7,179 nucleotides of DNA from Hyphomicrobiales bacterium (lineage in GTDB: Bacteria; Pseudomonadota; Alphaproteobacteria; Rhizobiales; Devosiaceae). The translations under genes and the position numbers were made by a program. Position 1 is the first letter of the stretch. Each line of letters starts with the position of its first letter. The stretch spans positions 1-7,179 of the forward strand of contig JALWTJ010000174.1 of the NCBI GenBank assembly GCA_027082895.1, given 5' to 3'. Under the pieces are notes generated by a model. The model was not told where the DNA came from. It saw only the letters and a program-made list of their open reading frames with translations, and ran no database searches. This document shows positions 5,346 to 7,179 of this stretch, piece after piece.

Positions 5346-5969
5346 ATGACCGAATGGCCCGAGATCTTTTTTGCCCGTCACGGGGAAACGGACTGGAATG
5401 CTGCTGGCAAGTTTCAGGGGCGCATGGACATTCCCCTGAACGAAAAGGGGCAACGCCAGGCCGACGCCATCGGGCCGGTTCTGGCATCGCTGCTGGCATC
5501 TCGCGGTATGGATCCGGCCGCTCTTGCCTGGCACGCTTCTCCCCTCTCCCGGGCGCGTGAGACCATGCAACGGGCCCGTTCCGCCTTTGATTCTGCCCTG
5601 CCACCGGTCGTTCATGACGATCGGCTGATGGAACTGGCCTATGGGGTCATGGAGGGGCAGCACTATATGGATGTGGACCTTGGCATCGAAATGCAGTCGG
5701 GAAAACGCAGTGAAGACTATTGGGAGTTTCGCCCCCCCGAAGGTGAGAATTACCACGATCTGACCCGGCGCCTGACCGAATTTGCAGAGACATTGACCGG
5801 CCCCAGCGTCATTGTTGCCCATGGGGGGGTGCAGCGCGCCCTGCGCCGCCTGACCGTGGGCACTCCCGTGGTTGAACTGGTCAACTGGATGCCCCCCCAG
5901 GGGGCCATCGCCCATTTCCACGACGGGCAGATGGACATGCACCACGCTCCCGGCTTCGAACCCGGTTAA
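5346..5969 (+). CDS. Histidine phosphatase family protein (phosphoglycerate-mutase-like)
   Basis: A 207-aa member of the histidine phosphatase (PGAM-like) superfamily. Motif FARHGETDWN (9-18) contains the R-H-G core with the phospho-accepting His12. QGRMDIPLNEKGQRQA (24-39) is the usual second block, ASPLSRARETM (64-74) supplies a phosphate-binding Arg, ELAYGVMEG (96-104) holds the acid/base Glu96, and VIVAHGGVQRAL (155-166) holds the second His159. All catalytic residues are therefore present. True cofactor-dependent phosphoglycerate mutases are usually longer (about 230-250 aa), so a phosphatase acting on a small phosphorylated metabolite is more likely; the substrate is unknown. There is no signal peptide. 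It starts 37 bp after fabI with only a weak ribosome site (GAG three bases before the ATG, or GGAAAG ten bases before). It precedes aroC by 71 bp. I recall the same three-gene order from other alphaproteobacteria. The gene holds three 7-base C or G runs. Confidence 0.9.
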   Translation: MTEWPEIFFARHGETDWNAAGKFQGRMDIPLNEKGQRQADAIGPVLASLLASRGMDPAALAWHASPLSRARETMQRARSAFDSALPPVVHDDRLMELAYGVMEGQHYMDVDLGIEMQSGKRSEDYWEFRPPEGENYHDLTRRLTEFAETLTGPSVIVAHGGVQRALRRLTVGTPVVELVNWMPPQGAIAHFHDGQMDMHHAPGFEPG

Positions 5970-5988
5970 GCCTTTGGCCGGGCCTTTG

Positions 5989-6017
5989 TTGACCTTGGCC
6001 ACCGGCGAACCTAAAAG
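5989..6017 (+). promoter_or_regulatory. Possible internal promoter for aroC
   Basis: TTGACC (5989-5994), five of six to the sigma-70 -35 consensus, and TAAAAG (6012-6017), four of six to the -10 consensus, are separated by exactly 17 bp. Transcription would begin near 6024, giving a leader of roughly 17 nt that still contains the GAGGGG ribosome site at 6030-6035. This would let aroC be expressed independently of fabI. It is a by-eye match in a short intergenic gap. Confidence 0.42.
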
Positions 6018-6040
6018 CGGGGGAACCGCGAGGGGTTTTC

Positions 6041-7153
6041 ATGTCGCATAACAGTTTTGGACATCTGTTTCGCTTCACGACCTGGGGCGAAAGCCACGGG
6101 CCTGCCCTCGGGGTGGTGGTGGACGGGTGTCCGCCGGGCCTCGATATCGACAGGGACGATATTCAGCGCCAGCTTGACCGGCGCAAGCCGGGCCAGTCCC
6201 GCTTTACCACCCAGCGCCGCGAAGCGGACCGGGTGGAAATCCTGTCCGGCGTGTTCGAAGACGAGCGCACGGGAGGCCTGAAGACCACCGGCACCCCCAT
6301 CGCTCTGGAAATCAGGAACACCGACCAGCGCTCCCGGGATTATTCCGAAATTCGCGACACATACCGTCCCGGCCACGCCGATTATACCTATGACCGGAAA
6401 TATGGCATTCGCGACTATCGCGGCGGCGGCCGTTCCTCGGCCCGCGAAACGGCAGCCCGGGTCGCTGCCGGGGCTGTCGCACGTCTTGTGATCCCGGAGG
6501 TGAAAATCCGCGCTTCCCTCGTCCAGATGGGCCCCCGCCGGATAGACCGGGACCGGTTCGACTGGGCGGAAGTGGACCGCAACCCGTTCTTCTGCGCCGA
6601 TGCCGACGCTGCCCGGGAATGGGAAACCTACCTTGACGGCCTGCGCAAAAAGGGCAATTCCGTCGGCGCCGTCATCGAGGTGGTGGCCGAAGGCGTCCCC
6701 GCCGGTTGGGGCGCCCCCGTCTATGGCAAGCTGAGCGCGGATCTGGCCGCGGCCATGATGAGCATCAACGCGGTCAAGGGGGTCGAAATCGGTGCGGGCA
6801 TGGGCGCTGCGGAACTGACCGGCACCGAAAATGCCGACCAGATGCGGGCAGGGCAGACCGCGCCGGTATTCCTGTCCAACAAGGCGGGGGGAATATTGGG
6901 CGGCATATCGAACGGAGATCCGGTCGTGGTACGCTTTGCCGTCAAGCCCACATCTTCCATTCTCACGCCCCGCCAGACCGTGACCAGCGACAACAGGGAT
7001 GCTGATATCGTCACCAGGGGGCGCCATGACCCGTGTGTGGGCATCCGGGCGGTGCCCATTGGTGAAGCCATGATGGCCTGCGTGCTGGCCGATCATTTCC
7101 TGCGTCACCGTGGGCAGACGGGGCGCGACGGCCCGGTCGGGTTCCCCCGGTAA
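6041..7153 (+). CDS. aroC: Chorismate synthase AroC
   Basis: A complete 370-aa protein, normal length for the family. It converts 5-enolpyruvylshikimate-3-phosphate to chorismate, the last common step of aromatic amino acid, folate and quinone synthesis, using reduced FMN as cofactor. Signatures seen: FTTWGESHGPALGVVVDGCP (12-31), RRKPGQSRFTTQRREAD (47-63), RPGHADYTYDRKYGIRDYRG (109-128) with RGGGRSSARETAARVAAGA (127-145), NKAGGILGGISNGD (280-293), KPTSSI (302-307) and GRHDPCVGIRAVP (327-339). The start is clear: GAGGGG lies five bases before the ATG and the protein begins in the usual MSHNSFGHLFR style. It follows the phosphatase by 71 bp, with a possible promoter of its own in that gap. No bifunctional flavin-reductase domain is seen, so reduced FMN must come from elsewhere; this is the common bacterial form. 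Confidence 0.98.
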   Translation: MSHNSFGHLFRFTTWGESHGPALGVVVDGCPPGLDIDRDDIQRQLDRRKPGQSRFTTQRREADRVEILSGVFEDERTGGLKTTGTPIALEIRNTDQRSRDYSEIRDTYRPGHADYTYDRKYGIRDYRGGGRSSARETAARVAAGAVARLVIPEVKIRASLVQMGPRRIDRDRFDWAEVDRNPFFCADADAAREWETYLDGLRKKGNSVGAVIEVVAEGVPAGWGAPVYGKLSADLAAAMMSINAVKGVEIGAGMGAAELTGTENADQMRAGQTAPVFLSNKAGGILGGISNGDPVVVRFAVKPTSSILTPRQTVTSDNRDADIVTRGRHDPCVGIRAVPIGEAMMACVLADHFLRHRGQTGRDGPVGFPR

Positions 7154-7164
7154 CTGCCCCGGGG
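7145..7164 (+). other. GC-rich inverted repeat over the aroC stop codon
   Basis: CCCCGG (7145-7150) can pair with CCGGGG (7159-7164), leaving an 8-nt loop that contains the TAA stop of aroC. The right arm also belongs to the perfect palindrome GCCCCGGGGC (7157-7166). No T-run follows; the next bases are CGGCTCAAAAAGGCT and then the window ends. It may slow or end transcription, or be chance in GC-rich DNA. Confidence 0.25.
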
Positions 7165-7179
7165 CGGCTCAAAAAGGCT

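Noticed and set aside
6011..7108. 365-codon minus-strand open frame opposite aroC
   Set aside because: The plus-strand frame is unmistakably chorismate synthase; the opposite frame shows no motifs or ribosome site.
1..7179. Mobile element, defence system, CRISPR or phage cargo
   Set aside because: No transposase, integrase, repeat array, terminal inverted repeats, tRNA-associated attachment site or composition break was seen. The genes are typical chromosomal ones.

Overview
The window looks like ordinary chromosome from a GC-rich alphaproteobacterium. The main reasons are the order fabI - histidine phosphatase - aroC, which I recall from many alphaproteobacteria, a secreted TIGR02301/DUF2385-type protein at the left edge, and an uncharacterised protein with a 'VNPxTGLAxDFLNxFNE'-like core that I associate with that class. 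The order or genus cannot be decided from this sequence. I see no tRNA, rRNA, CRISPR array, insertion sequence, phage gene or change in base composition.

Left part (1-1998), minus strand, three genes reading leftwards: an uncharacterised ~165-aa cytoplasmic protein, a secreted DUF3179 protein with a CPLC motif, and the first 62 codons of a secreted DUF2385-family protein that runs off the left edge. The gaps hold hairpins that may end transcription, and a possible promoter so close to the DUF2385 start codon that its mRNA would be almost leaderless.

Middle (2118-4389): a SRAP/HMCES/YedK-type abasic-site protein on the plus strand, divergent from the uncharacterised gene. It is convergent, with only 16 bp between the stops, to a GlcD/D-2-hydroxyglutarate-dehydrogenase-type FAD oxidoreductase on the minus strand. 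The SRAP protein ends in QLDLF, an exact match to the bacterial sliding-clamp-binding consensus. This is the most interesting point in the window.

Right part (4502-7153), plus strand: fabI (enoyl-ACP reductase), a histidine-phosphatase-superfamily protein, and aroC (chorismate synthase). The spacings are 37 and 71 bp. They probably form one transcription unit, with a possible extra promoter just before aroC. fabI supplies fatty-acid elongation and aroC the last step of the shikimate pathway; the job of the phosphatase between them is unknown.

Most of the window is housekeeping. I found no convincing undescribed multi-gene system. The findings are hypotheses about short motifs, poorly characterised families and gene order.
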